Part shown: in pieces, positions 42,067 to 55,846 of the stretch
Layout: each line of letters starts with the position of its first letter
How positions within the stretch are numbered: position 1 is the first letter of the stretch
Assembly: GCF_902806685.2 (NCBI RefSeq)
Contig: NC_048543.1
Coordinates: forward strand, 5,932,106-5,996,105
Reading direction: 5' to 3'
DNA from: Maniola hyperantus
Lineage: Eukaryota > Arthropoda > Insecta > Lepidoptera > Nymphalidae
Length of the DNA: 64,000 nt
Notes under the pieces: generated by a model
Database searches by the model: none
Seen by the model: the letters and a program-made list of their open reading frames with translations, nothing else
What the model was told of the DNA's origin: nothing
Position numbers and translations under genes: made by a program

Positions 42067-43572
42067 ATTTACAAATTGTTTATATTACAGTGAGCGAAAA
42101 TTAATCCAAAACTTCGTACTGTATTTTTATAACCTCTAACCCAAGTAAATGTATTCTATGCTCTAACCGCTGACGACAAATTACGAAAAGTCAAAAGTTT
42201 GACCATAGAGTAGGACTATCGTAGATAAAATAATAGGTAGATGTAAGTACTGTGTAACCGCGTATGAGATAGCGATAGCACGACGTTACGATGAATAACA
42301 CGACAAATTATTACCATTGTTTAGTAGTCAATATTAGTTATTATTAACCGATCAACAATAATTGTATTAAACGTTTTTTATGTGAAAACAAGTAAATAAC
42401 TCATGAGAAATACAATTACGCCACGAATTCTCAAAGTTTGTTTTGCAACTTCTTGTATGTATTCTTGAAAAAAACCAGTTACACGATAAGGGACAAAAAA
42501 TAGGTTAGCTGCGTCTCTGTTAATCACATTTAGTATTTTTATCTGTGCTCTCTTTTTAGTGTGAATGAGAAAACTAACGTTCCTGCATCTACCTTTATTA
42601 CTCTATCTACGGGTCCATGGCGGTTACACAGTACTTCTATCTACCTTTATTACTCTATCTACGACTGATCTACGACCTTAGCCTTACAGCTCAGATTTTG
42701 TAAAACTAGTTTTACAGCTCTGGGTTCTGGCCCTTTTGATTAAAGCTCAGAGTGAGGGTCTGAGACACAGACCAAGTAATATTCGCTAACTCAGCGTCTA
42801 ACACCACAGATAATATGTCCAGATTTGCAACTAGCGTGGCCCCCTCAGTCCCTCTCGCTCAAGCAGATTTTCTTACTTGTGAAATGTCATTCCTTCTACA
42901 CTTTACGTTGTTTGTCAAATACTCACGTACAAATACATTTTGACAAACAAAAAAAAGTAGCCACGGTGATAAGAACAAAACAATCATTTTGTCACGTTCT
43001 AACAAGAGCTTAAATGCATTTAGCTATCTCGCTCTAACAGTAAGTGTCACAATAGGGCTACTTCTAACAGTCCTTATTCTGAGGTCTAACACCGAATGAT
43101 AGCCACCGAGCTCATTTGACATTGGCTGGTTCTACATTGCTGCTTCACTGCGTGATAATAAAATGCTCTATCGTAGTAAACCTTCAATGGATTAAAAATG
43201 TCAAATGAGCTCGGTGGCTATTATTCATCGTAGAACACTGAGTTAGCGAATCGCCCCGCTGCGTTGGTCTGAGGGCTAAAGACCCTAGATTATATAGACA
43301 ATTAAGCTCAGACCTCAGACTAAGCTGCACCAACACTGACATTAATTTTAGGTTTGCTCTAACTATATTGTTCCAAAATATTTAATTTCTGCTCTAAACG
43401 GCTGCACTGTACATAAAAAACAATTCATTATCGCATATCATTATTTATTACAAAAATGTAACTTGCATTTATATATTAATATCCTTAGGGCTAAAACTCG
43501 ATAAATCATGATTCATGGTAAGTGGTCAAGGAAGCAGTCTGGTATAGGTACTTAGTAGTTAGTTACATAAGT
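42067..43572. other. Intergenic region between NEPRO-like gene and GPB5
   Basis: Upstream of one gene and downstream of the other. Mostly a foldback element (about 42765-43275). A minus-strand AATAAA (43444-43449) could end GPB5 transcripts; another AATAAA (43572-43577) overlaps the GPB5 stop codon. No coding frame is supported. Confidence 0.55.
42765..43275. repeat. Foldback element between NEPRO-like gene and GPB5
   Basis: The outer arms 'gacacagaccaa..attcgctaactcag' (42765-42800) and 'ctgagttagcgaatcg..ttggtctgag' (43238-43272) pair. An inner pair, 'atgatagccaccgagctcatttgaca' (about 43096) and 'tgtcaaatgagctcggtggctat' (about 43198), is near perfect. It looks like one palindromic element nested in another. 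Confidence 0.7.
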
Positions 43573-44951
43573 TTATTCAATTTCATCCAATTCTTCTTTA
43601 ATTAAACTGCCGAGAAGAGAAGAATCTGGCGGTAGCCATTCACAGCTTGTGTCCTCCGACGAACATACCTGAAATACAAAAGGTTATAATTATTATTTTC
43701 TTTTATAACGTAACTACTGTAGTTAGTTAGTCTACTCCATTATTAAGATTATTAATAAAAGAAAACTAGGTAAAAGCGATCAGAAGAAATTAATTCGTGT
43801 CACTTTTACACACGATTGAATAAAATTAAGAGAGCGAGGATATCTGTTTTGCATGTACCTATACTCGAGGAGTATAGGTACATGCAAAAGGAGTCGCTAT
43901 ATTCTAATGTTTAGTTCCTGGGTAGTGGTGGTGGTGGTTTAGTAGCTGGGTACGCTCACAATAAACCAAAGAAATAGTATGTACTATATATATAACTACG
44001 AGACTCACTGCTGTTAAAATGGTGAAACTCATCTAAAAGTCAGCTCCAGACACAGGTCCAGTGTGCATTAACAGGGGTCAGTGACTTGGTAAGTAAAAAA
44101 TAGAACTTTAAATCGATGGCACTAACTACTAGGTCCAGCGTCCGTCATTAAAAAGATAGAGGCCTCAAAATAGTTGATTTGTTTTGCCGCCATTTTCGGC
44201 GCATGTGACGTGAACGCTTCTTTTACCCGAGTTACTTAAAGTCTAGGTTCGCTGCGTAAGTGCTACCCGTGGAAAACCACGGCATGTCAGTTGTTATAGA
44301 ATAAGTACATGATTCTGAGTACACCTAAATTTTAGAGTAGATATTAAAGACATTTTACACACTTACTTGGCACTTGCAGTTAGCCGCTTCAACGAAGTGA
44401 TAAATTTCTGTGCCAGACTCAACACCGGGGTCGCAGTTCCGTAGTTGAACTGATGCATGCTTTCTATCACCGTGCACACATACCGGATGAGTAGACACTT
44501 TATAGGGGAATTGCCAATGAGAAATCTGTAAAACGAAATTTAATAAAAATAATAAAAATGGTTGAATGATATCATGCAACCTAATATCATTTGTCGTTTT
44601 CGTTATGAAGATGTTGTGCGCATTAATGTTAAATATATAAAAGGAAAAGCTTACTGACTAACTGAATTGACTGACTGATCTATCAACGCAAAGGTCAAAC
44701 TACTGGACGTCAACAAGTAACAACATTGGATAGTAGTTAGGTACCTCATAAGAAAAACAGTATCCCCAGCACGATAATATTTTAACATCATCCCAGCAGC
44801 GTAATCCATTATAGTCAGTTTGGACGGCCTTATGAATGTATCGCTTTAGTTTGCATCGTGAATTAGATGGAGAACCTGAACAGTAAATAAACCAACACGA
44901 AACTACCAATACGCTCAGAACAACACTAAAGCTATTCCTGTTATTGACCAT
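43573..44951 (-). CDS. GPB5: Glycoprotein hormone beta 5 subunit (3 exons)
   Basis: Exons: 44951-44745, 44525-44367, 43668-43573 (stop included); all phase 0, 153 aa. Seen: a hydrophobic signal peptide (about residues 1-26), then a cystine-knot chain with ten Cys in the mature part. The pattern is C..RCW..SCWGYC (the CxGxC core), an HPVCVHG block, NCDPGV, ANCKC, then VC and SC before a short acidic tail. The SYE-ISHWQFPYK join across exons 1 and 2 matches my memory of insect GPB5. Known: GPB5 pairs with GPA2 to form a thyrostimulin-like hormone acting through the receptor LGR1; in insects it is linked to ion and water balance in the hindgut. Bursicon subunits share the fold but differ in spacing. 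I see no GPA2 gene in the window. Confidence 0.88.
43847..43889. repeat. Perfect 20 bp hairpin in GPB5 intron 2
   Basis: Left arm 43847-43866 (ttttgcatgtacctatactc), loop gag, right arm 43870-43889 exactly complementary. Confidence 0.9.
44630..44705 (-). repeat. Fragment of a family A element in GPB5 intron 1
   Basis: 'aatatataaaaggaaaagctt', an (actg)n-like tract, 'atctatcaacgcaaag' and 'ctactggac' match the left end of 21333-21563. Confidence 0.55.
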
Positions 44952-46011
44952 GTTATAAAATAAAAATAATTTTAAGTTCCAACTATATTCTACCAGCTAA
45001 CACCCGCTGAAACGCTTAGCTGAAATATATTTGTCTATTTGTACTTTGAGTATCGTTTTATAAAGGCTGGGAAGAGACGTCAAAGCATTAATTTTGTGTC
45101 GGTTCACATCACAATTTTTAACAAACCATTAGCTTTGCGACTTCACTGAATAAAAATGGATGAATGAATATATTTGAATACCAAATGCTGAGGAACGTTG
45201 GTGCGTCGGTAATGATAAATTGTTAAAAAATACAGTATAGTTATAGCTAGTTATTATACCTATATGAAATTTTGTAAGTAATATCGACAAAACTCAGGCT
45301 CTCAACTAAAGACTCAAACTCAACTCCAACCTGAACCAGTTTCTACCGCTGTTTAACAACCGTACTCAGAGTCGCTAATCGTTACTTAAGATTGAGTTAA
45401 AACGAGACAGATTTATGCGAGGTATATAGCTCTGTCTCGTTTTAATTAAACTTCTGTGATAGTAATTTATTGCGAATATTACGAGTTTTTATTTAGTTTT
45501 CTGTTTTAAATTTAGTATTGAAGGTGTGTAGCAGCCATTTATAGTGCATTGCAGTGTAAAAGTGGCTGTAAAAGTTGAAGCGAACGCAAATTATGAAACA
45601 GAACCTTCGTTCCTACCTACATAAGTAACTATGATTTCTTTAGTTGTTTTGTCTTTTTCGGGAATTATACGTGTCTGACAAGTCTCCTTGATTCTTAGTC
45701 TGAGGTCTGTGCTTTGTTTTTACTCTATGGCTTTGATGTCTTCTATTCTCCATAATCCAGGGCCGTAAATAAAATTTAAAAAAAAACCGTTCTCATAAAT
45801 TCGACAGATGTAAACATTGCGTATTTTTAAATTAATAACAACTACGTATAAAAATACGTATTATTTATCCAGGAATTACCTAGTAATATTCGCTATGCCG
45901 GAGTATTTATAAGTCCATGGCTATGACATAAGTTTCCTTTATATGTAACGGAGTAGTGTACAATAAATTATTGGTACCCACCGATTATTGTGGTAGCAAT
46001 TAAAATTTAAA
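44952..46011. other. Divergent upstream region of GPB5 (-) and LRRC40 (+)
   Basis: About 1.06 kb with no coding frame. On the minus strand 'cctttataaaacg' (about 45056-45068) is a TATA-like box about 110 bp before the GPB5 ATG, without a clear initiator; weak. A palindromic element core lies at 45397-45447. Confidence 0.4.
45397..45447. repeat. Palindromic element with 'cgagacagattt' arms, copy 2
   Basis: 'gagttaaaacgagacagattt' faces 'tctgtctcgttttaatt'; same core as 14925-15052. Confidence 0.6.
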
Positions 46012-49000
46012 ATGTCTCGTCTAACACCTACAAAATCACGGGTAAAAGTTTGTAATAAATCTGTATTTTATCTTCAAGATAAGAAAGCTGATGAAAATGA
46101 ACTATCCATTGGTTTAATTAAGTCTGCGAAACGCACAGGACAACTGACTTTATGTAATAGAGGCCTTGGAACAGGTGAGGTTCTTTAAAAATATTACATA
46201 AAATATAAATCCCTCTACGGAAGTTACGCATGACAAAACATTACGATATACTTAACTCAAAAAACAGTTCCTTCTTTGTAATGCCAATGTTTTCCTCTAA
46301 CTTCGTCGATAGGTACTTTAAAAATCATGAATTCAAAATCCTTTAAAGAGACTTTACAAACCAACACCTACCAACATGTGAAATCTTAAGTTTCTGGACC
46401 AAGGGGTTGGAGCAATATGATTAATGTTGCTTGATTATATCAGTCAATTAGTTTCTCCTTTTATAATATGCAGAAGTCAGCAGATGGCCATAACATTATA
46501 TCTGTGGAATATATTTTCCTGTAGGATTATGATTCTGCGATAAAAAGTAGAAATTACTCATTGTATAATCCTCCACCCTTTAATCAAAATTCTCAATTGG
46601 TTCTATTTATTTTAATGGTAAGCCCTGATAGACTGATTTTAAAAATCAATCAAGAAAATTTCAGATACGCAAAGCTCATATTGTATTGAGCAAATTATTT
46701 TAAAAAGTAAAGACATTTGCATGCTTGTGTATGTCACACACACAAGCATACTTTGTATGCATGCATGTAGCCACACTTAATACATGTTATCAACCAGTTT
46801 ATGCCCACAACTTTGTCCGCAACCACACAAATTTCAAACCCCTATTTTACCCCCTTAGGGGTTGAATTTTAAAAATACTTTCTTAGCGGATGCCTAGTTG
46901 CCAGTAGTAGTGCTTTGATAAATCAGTCAGTCAGTCATTTTTTCCTTTTATATATTTAGACGATGGTGCAGTGTTTATGCAGCTTTTGGTAAAACAACAC
47001 CTAGGAGCATACTTCGAATCATGGCAAACTCTTACTAGTTTATAAGTTTCTAGCTGATGCCCGCGACTTTGTCCGCGTGGAAATAGGTTTTCTAAAAATC
47101 CCGTGGGAACTCTTTGATTTTTCGGGATAAAAAGTAGCCTATGTCCTTTCCCGGGATGTAAGCTAACTCTGTACCAAATTTCATCGAAATTGGTTAAACC
47201 GTTGGGCCGTGAAAAGCTAGCAGACAGACAGACAGACAGAGAGACAGACAGACACACTTTTGCATTTATAATATTAGTATGGATGGAAAGGCAATTATTT
47301 CAAAATCACAAACAAATACTTCAATTTAATTTATTTTGCACAAATTGGTATGGGTGCATGTATTGAAAAATGCATTTTTTTTTTCAAAGCTCAAAACTGA
47401 ATTATAATATTATTTTAGTACCTGAAAATGTGTGGAAAATTAATGAGTTAGTATTAGAGGAAACCAAAGAGGTGGACTTTGCAAGATCTGATCAAAACAA
47501 TTGGTGGAATTCTGAACCCCTCAAGATGCTAGACCTCAGTTCCAATGTCATTAAATCTCTGTCACCAAACATCAAGTTACTGCAAGAACTAGTAACACTG
47601 AAGGTATGCAAAATACGATAAAAGTAAAGTCAAAGCCATTCAAAATATACACTTACATTGTACACATTGATTGTTAATTGTTGAATTTGTAAGATAATAA
47701 TTGATGTGATGGTGATAGTTAATTACGTAAAACTAAAGCTACAAGGGTTCCAAATGCACCCTGCTCTGAGAAGAAACCCACAACAAACTCAGCCAGGTGT
47801 TCTTTTTTATCACCTTAAAACTTATTAGAACTATCAAAGCTGTTAAAGCATCATCATCATCATCATCATTATTCCCAAGCTTTCCTATCATTTAAATATT
47901 TATAAATTGCAGAATAGGTTTAGAACTCTCTTCCAGCGTCATGTTTCCTGCCACATATATAACTTAAGTACCTTCAAGGCAAGAGTGATTAGGCATCTTC
48001 TAGGCAATAGCGCTCCAACTTAGACCTCATCATTGCTTTCGTTGAGCAATGATTGCTGTCAAGCACAACACACCTATCCAGTAATAAGCTGTAGCTTTTT
48101 ATTTGATTTTAGCTTCATGACAATACTTTGACTAGCCTGCCAGCTGAGATTGGAGAACTGAATAGTTTGTCAAACCTAAGTTTAGAACACAACAAACTGG
48201 AGACGCTGCCGAAGGAGTTCTACAAATTGATTGAGTTAAGATGGCTGAGTATTTCACACAATACTCTCAGAAAAATTGAGCCAGATTTTGGAGATTTAGT
48301 AATGTTAACCTTTTTGGTAAGCTGTTTTAATAAAAAATACAGTGATAGCCTATTAAAAAAAGCGGTGATAGCCTAGGTTTAAAGGTCGACCTTTTACTGA
48401 AGGGTTTGATTCCAGGCACACATCTCTAACTTTTCGTATTTATATAGGTATGCTATTTAAGTATTATTATTCAAAAGTACTTGTAAAAGTTTAATTGAAT
48501 TTAAAAAAACTTTAATTTTAAGCAATTAAATATCACTTGCTTTAACAGTGAAGGAAAACATCGTAACGGAACTTGCACGCCTGAGAGTTCTGCATAATGT
48601 TTTCAAAAGTATGTTAAGTCTCTCAATCCGCACTTGGCGAGCATATTGGCCTCTCATTTTGAGAGGAAACCCATGCTCAGTACTGGGGCCTGTAATGGGC
48701 TGTGAATATTGTGTTGAATAGTTAAGTTCAATTTTTTTACTAAAATCATCAGTGTCCGACTGAACCTTAAGCTTCCGCTAAAATATCCGAAGTTTTGGCC
48801 CAAGTCGAAGGTGTCTTTAAAATTAAACGAACTATTACGAATGCGCGAGAGCGCAATGGAAGCGGAGTTCCTTCTTTGCCCGCCCGCCGCCATCGCCAAA
48901 AGTAAATCAATTTTAGCCTGTCTTGAACTGAATTTATTAAGGGTTTCCTTTCAGATTTGGCCGAAGATTGTGGTGATAGCTGATTAATCGTCTTCGGCGC

Positions 49001-52000
49001 CGGCCAAAAATTGACCTTCAGTCGGACACTAACAATCATTCATTGCATTTAATAATTATTTTGTTATTGTCTCATATATATTATATTTAATGATGCAGGA
49101 TTTATCGCATAACAAACTGACAGTATTACCGCCTGGGATGGGATACCTAGTTCGCTTGGTGGAGCTCAATTTGTCTCACAATGAATTGGCGGAATTGCCA
49201 CCGGATATTGTTAACCTAAGAGGTAGACCACTGTCTCTATTATTATGAAACTGGATGATGCCATCGATTTAGGTTTTTAAAAACTATCATTTTACAGGAC
49301 AAAAGTATACTATTTGTGTCCCAGTTATCTAAATTTATTTATAGTGTTTTTGCATACTATATGTTTCTTCAAAAGTACGTATTACGCAGAACCGAAATAT
49401 AGTGCCATAATATCACTGACACACAAAAATGGACGGACAGACAGTCTATGGAACCCTCAAACATATTATAAACGATAAATGTTGGTCAAAGCAACAATTA
49501 TATTATAATTTTATTCCTATTTCCTATGCTAGATTGTTACACAAGCTATTTAATAATAATACTATCTTTTTGGAATTTATGTACTTACATTATTTTTAAA
49601 CTAGTGCTTTCTATTATTTTTTAACCATCATTTTATCATTAGTTTTACAGTAATATTTAAGCAATGAATATAATTTTTTTAGGAATAATATAATTTAAGT
49701 TAAAATATATCTAATAAAATTTAATAAGTAGTTGGTATGATGAAGATCTGCAAAAAAGTCCTTTAAAAGAAGTCGGTAAATTTGGATCTCTAATTTTTTG
49801 TAAATAAAATATAGGCACTACGGAATAATTTAGCTTTCTACTGGTGAAAGAATTTTCCAAATCAGTTCAGTAGCTCCAGACAATTACTTCCTACAAACAA
49901 TACAAACTTTACCTCTTTATAATTTTAGTATAGAAGTATAGATTTAAATTCATATTTTAGATTTAAGGAAGTTCAACGTAAATAATAATAATTTGAAGAG
50001 GCTGCCTCCACTCGGTGAGCTGAGGAAAATGGAAATATTAGACGCAAACCACAACAACATTGAACAACTGCCGGACTTCTACGGGTGCACAGCTTTAAAA
50101 GAAATATACTTGGCCAATAATTACATCAAGGTAATTAATATTTTTGTTTAGTAGGTAACTAAAACATTGGAGTTGACGCCTATCACAGATTGGCGATAGC
50201 AGACTGGGCTCACTGGGTCACGTGATCCAAAAATATACCTTCGGTGCCGTTTATACGTTTATTAAATTTTAGGCCCCAGCGCTTTGCCAGCTGAATTACA
50301 CTTTATTGTATCGGAACAAGATTCACTATTAATTTAAGTATTTGCGGAGTGAGTCTATCAGTGGTTATCTGTAACAATTGCCATTAAGTAGTGTTGCTAT
50401 GGAGTTGGGACTAAAGTCGGCTAGTGAAAAAATGCGCACGAAAATTTCTTGCGTCGTTTTATCTGCGTAGATATAGTGCTCCTCTAACATTCAATCAGCG
50501 GAATTACATTTAGCCTGCCTTACGCGCTAAAATAGGATACATAAATGTGGTCATCCGCTTTTCTTAGCACTCTTGATGCGGTCGACGTAGTTTTTGATGA
50601 ATTGATGACGTCAACGAATGGTTATGGATGGTATTAAATTGCATCGCGAACACTTTACCATGTATAATATAAGTATGGATATGGATATCACTCGGGGATA
50701 ATGTAGATGAGTGAAAAAAAAGAGTTTTGAAGACTGTTCCCTATTATAAATTTAAGGTTGCCTGGTGGAGATTGCTCTGACCAATAAAGACGCCTTTGCA
50801 TACAATTGTTTTTAATTTTTAGTTTCTTTGTTTTTTATCTCGTGTTTTGTGTGCAATGAAGTATTTCTGTCTACATATCTATCTGTCCAACTTTTACTTC
50901 TTATAACATTAGTTTGAATGTGTTTTAACCTTTTTTTCTACCTATTTCATAACTGTAATACGTTTTAGGAAATCACAGAAGAGTTCTGCGATCAGATGCA
51001 ACAGCTAAACGTGTTGAATATCAGAGACAACCAAGTTGAATTGCTCCCTGAAAACATATCACTCCTAAAGACACTCAAGAGATTTGACCTCTCCAATAAC
51101 AATTTGAACAAGTGAGTCATCTGGTCTTATATGTAGAAGTTTACCTAACTCTATAGATAAAAGTTTGGTTTTAAATGAGTTGCCTACTGTGTAAACATTT
51201 CTTTTTCTTCAGCCTCTTTTGCAGCTTTCGTTTCAAGTTAATCAGTACCCTTATTATAAATGCGAAAGTGTGTTTGTTTGTGGGTTTGTGGGTTTGTTGG
51301 TTTGCTGGTTTGTTTTTTAATCACGTCGCAACTTTGCAACGGATTGACATGATTTTTAGCGTGGGTATAGAGTGACAAAGGTTACTTTTTATCACGGAAA
51401 ATCAAAGAGTTCCCACGGGATTTCTAAAAAACGTAATTCCACGTGGACGAAGTCGCGGGCATCAGCTAGTTAAGCAATAAAGTTCAAAATTAAAAACTAT
51501 TGATAGCTTGACTATTGGATACAAAACAATGACCCATCTGTATTACATTTCAATTATTGTTTTGCCACTATAGATCTCTGGTGATTACTTAACCTCAGGT
51601 GACCCGCCTGTTCGATTGCTTGTTTTACATTGAATAAAATTGCCTCACCACCATTTTGTATATATTACATGTAGCGTCATCCTCCTCCTCTCAGTCAGAA
51701 GGTTTGGCCATAGTTTACCTTACTGGCTAAGTGCGGATTGGTAGACTTCACACACCACCGAGAACATTATGGAGAACTCATTGGCATGCAGGTTTCCTCA
51801 CGATGCTTTCCTTCATGATATGTAAGGCACATATTATGATTGTTTAGATTACCGCGGAACCTAGGGCTCATGTCGCAGCTGCAGAGCATCAGCATGGAAG
51901 GCAATAAGTTGTCGTTCGTGCGGCAGGACATCCTCAAGGGCGGCACGGACCGCATGATGCGATACCTGCGCGACCGCATCACTGAGGACGTTGTCAGCGA

Positions 52001-55000
52001 GACCAGACTCGAGAACAACTGGCCTGATAAGTATGGAATCTATCAATAGATTGTTAAGGTTACCGCGGAACCAGGGCTCAAGTCGAAGCTGCAGAGCATG
52101 GGGGGCAACACACTGTCGTTCCAACAGATCTAACAGGTCGATCTATTCCAAAAGAACTAAAATTAATTTCTACATGTTTAGATTTTTCCGATTTATAAAA
52201 TTGTTTTAATCGCATTATATAAAATCTAAATATCTTTAATGGACAAATTTGGAAAATGGATATACTTTGTGCTCCCACTGGCAGCTAGAGTGGGATTATA
52301 ATTTTACTGAATTACCCATTTCTTTTTACAATTTATAAGTTGTTTATGATAGGAAGCTATTTTCTATGGTCCCGTACCAAGGGTGCCAACGGGACCCTAT
52401 TGCTAAGCCTCCGCTGTTCATCCGTCCGTCCGTCTGTCAGTGCAACATCTCGTAATCCGTAGCAGATAGAGAGTCGAAATTTTCATAGAGTGTGTATATT
52501 TATAGCCGCTATAACAAAACATAATAAAAATTTCAAAACAGGAAAATTAAAAAAAATTAAAAGTTCTTATGCTTATACGATGTGTGCGAGTCCAACTCGC
52601 ACTTGACCGATTTTTTTTATTTGCAACAGATTTACTATGAAGAAAAGCCAAGCGCTCATGGTCCCTGCAAAAGAGCTTACATCAGTGCCGGAAGACATAT
52701 TCCATACGGCGGCAGAAGCCGAGGTACACATCGTCGATGTTTCGAAGAATAAGTTAACCGCAGTGCCTCAAGGGTGAGTTGTACTCTTAGTTTGGATGGA
52801 TTATGGAGAGTTCTCAGGTATACAGGTTTCCTCGCGATGTTTTCCTTCACCGTTAAAGAAAGTGATATTAAGTAAGTCCATGCCTGGAATTTGGATCCCA
52901 GACCCTCGATTAAGAGGTTGGAGTTTTAACTACTGGGCTATCACTGCTAAAAACTTGTACAATCACAAATATGAACATTTTTATTATGCCATCAGACTTG
53001 ATGATGCCCGTGACTTCGTCCCTGTAGATAAAGGTTTATAAAAATTCCATGGGAGCTCTATTTTCCGGGATGAAAATCAACCTGTGTGTTACGGTATAAG
53101 CTATTTCCATTCCAAATTTCAGCCTAATCGATTCAGTCATTGAGGCGTGAAGGAGTAACAAACATCCAAACTTTCACATTTATAATAATATTAGGATTAC
53201 GATAAGGACGAGTATTGCATAAGAGCATGAATTAGGAAGAAAGACCCGCTTCCATCACTGATCATCAGGCGAGATCGTAGTCAAGGGCTAACTTGTAACA
53301 GAATATAAAACCCTTGGTTGGCCCCATGGTTCCTCGGAGGATATGGTGCTTCATCTTTGTTTAATCGTGTTATTTTTGGCTGAATGAAGATTTTTATTTA
53401 TTTATTTATTTTTCTCATTCAGTGTGCAACACTTGCGTGAAACCTTAACACAGTTATTGCTATCATCAAATAGTATTGATAGCGTGCCACCGGAGATAGC
53501 CCATTGCAAGCATTTGCAGTATATCGATTTGGGGAAAAACAACCTCGCAGACCTGCCTATAGAGATGGGGGATCTGAAGAATCTCAGGGAGCTTGCTATA
53601 TCGAACAATAAGTGAGTATAATTGCATTAAATATTACAAAACTAGCTGATGCCCGTGACTTCGTCCGCGTGGAATTAGGTTTTTAAGAATCCTGTGGGAA
53701 CTCTTTGTTTTTCCGGGATAAAAAGTAGCCTTTGTCACTCTTCAGGTCTTTATCTATACCCAAAACCCAAAAAAAAGTGTTCGACCGTGGCTTTGGACAC
53801 ATTCAGCCAAACAAACCACCTTAGGCCAAAGCTTTGGCTCCCGTCAAAATGGTCCGAAGGTTTCGCCAAAGCTCTCTCAGAAAGGAAAAGGTTTAGACAG
53901 TCTACCATGCTGGCCAAGTGCGGATCAGCAGACTTCACATATCGAACTACCCACTTTCTTGTTCTTTTCTCTAGTTTTTTTCTTTTGTTTTGTTGCAACT
54001 AGTCGAAATATCAATAATTCAAAATCATCATAGTAATCGTATAATAATAATATGTCGTTAAACCACGAAATAATCTAAAAATTATTAGTTTTATTTTTAT
54101 CTTCTATATATAAAAATGAATCGCTGAATGTGATGCTGATCGCAAATCTCGAGAACAGATGAACCTATTTCGCTAATTCTTTTTTCATAATATTCCTTGA
54201 AGTACGAGGATGGTTCTTACGGAAAGAAAAATTTAAAAAATTGCCTGAAAAAGAATCGACTGTTAGGCGGTACGAAGTTCGCCAGGTCAGCTAGTGTTCA
54301 ATAAATAAAGAATTCAAACAAACAAACATTCAAATGGGTTTATTTTCACTTTTTATGACAAAGGTTTACAAAAATACCGCGTTGCGTCTACGAACTGGAT
54401 AACCTGGAAATACTGCTCGCGGCCGAAAACCAGATATCGGAAATCAACGTGTCGTCCGACGCTCTGGCGAAGCTGAAGAAGCTGGCCGTGCTCGACCTCA
54501 CCAACAACAGCATCCTCACTGTGCCGCCCGAGCTCGGCAACTTCAAGCATTTGCGGTAAGTTACCCATCAATCTCAAGATGCTGGAATGGCGACCTCGCA
54601 CCGAAAAGCGCAGCCTTGGAAGACCCCCACTAGGTGTACGGAGTACGGACGACAACAGACGAGTCGCAGAAGCCGCGGGATTCAGGCGACGCAAGACCGT
54701 GGCGTGTGGAAGTCCCTACAAGAGACCTATGTCCAGCGATGGACCTCTATCGGTTGATGATGATGATGATCCATTAATCCAATGCGTATGCGTACACTGT
54801 TGGACAAAGGCCTTTTCAAGAGCGTGCCACCAAACACAGTCATGACATGTTGCATCACAACAACATCCATTGCTATGCGGATGACAGTACGGGTGATGCC
54901 CTGTACAAAGGACATACACAGCTTTCTCGCGCAGTGCTGGAGGAGTGTAGAGCCAAACTTGTGTCTGACATAGAAACCTGCCTAGGTAAAGTGTCAGAAT

Positions 55001-55809
55001 GGGGCGCACAAAACCTAGTGCAATTTAACCCAACTAAAACACAGGTTTGCGCGTTTTCCGCCAAGAAGTCCCCTTTTACACTGCCTCTTCTCTTTCAGAG
55101 CACTCCCCTCACACCTTCCAACAGCATTGGGATCCTTGGAGTCCACATTTCGAGCGAGGTTCAATTCCGCGATCATTTGGAAAGCAAGGCCAAATTAGCC
55201 TCCAAAAAGCTTGGGGTGCTCAACAGAGCAAAGCGGTACTTCGCGCCCGAGCATAGGCTCCTACTCTATAAGGCGCAAGTCCGCCCTCACATGGAGTACT
55301 GCTCCCACCTTTGGGCTGGAGCACCCCAGTACCAACTCCTTCCATTTGATCGGATCCAAAGGCGGGCTGTTCGACTTGTGGACGATCCCAAACTAACCGC
55401 CTCGTTGGAAAGCCTGGAGCACCGCAGAGACGTTAGCTCTCTATGCGTGTTCTATCGCCTGTATAATGGGGAGTGCTCTGAAGAGCTTTTTGACCTCATT
55501 CCACCCTCTTTTTTCTACAACCGCACCGCGCGCCACCGTAAGGAATTTCACCCTCACCATCTGGGTGTCTGGTGCACTTCGACCGTCCGCTGCGCCAGAT
55601 CCTTCTTTCCACGCACGTGCAAACTGTGGAACCAACTCCCATCGGCGGTGTTCCCACTAGATTATAACATGGGGTTATTCAAGGGGCGGACCAATAAATT
55701 CCTAAAAGGCCGGCAACGCATCGGCGGCTCCTCTGGTGCTGCAAATGTTCATGGGCGGCGGTAATCACTTAACATCAGGTGACCCGCCTGCTCGCTTGTT
55801 CGCTATATC

Positions 55810-55846
<37 letters not shown>

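Noticed and set aside
47370..47418. N-terminal extension of LRRC40 exon 2
   Set aside because: The frame is open to the left by chance; the acceptor tattttag at 47418 fits phase 1 from exon 1.
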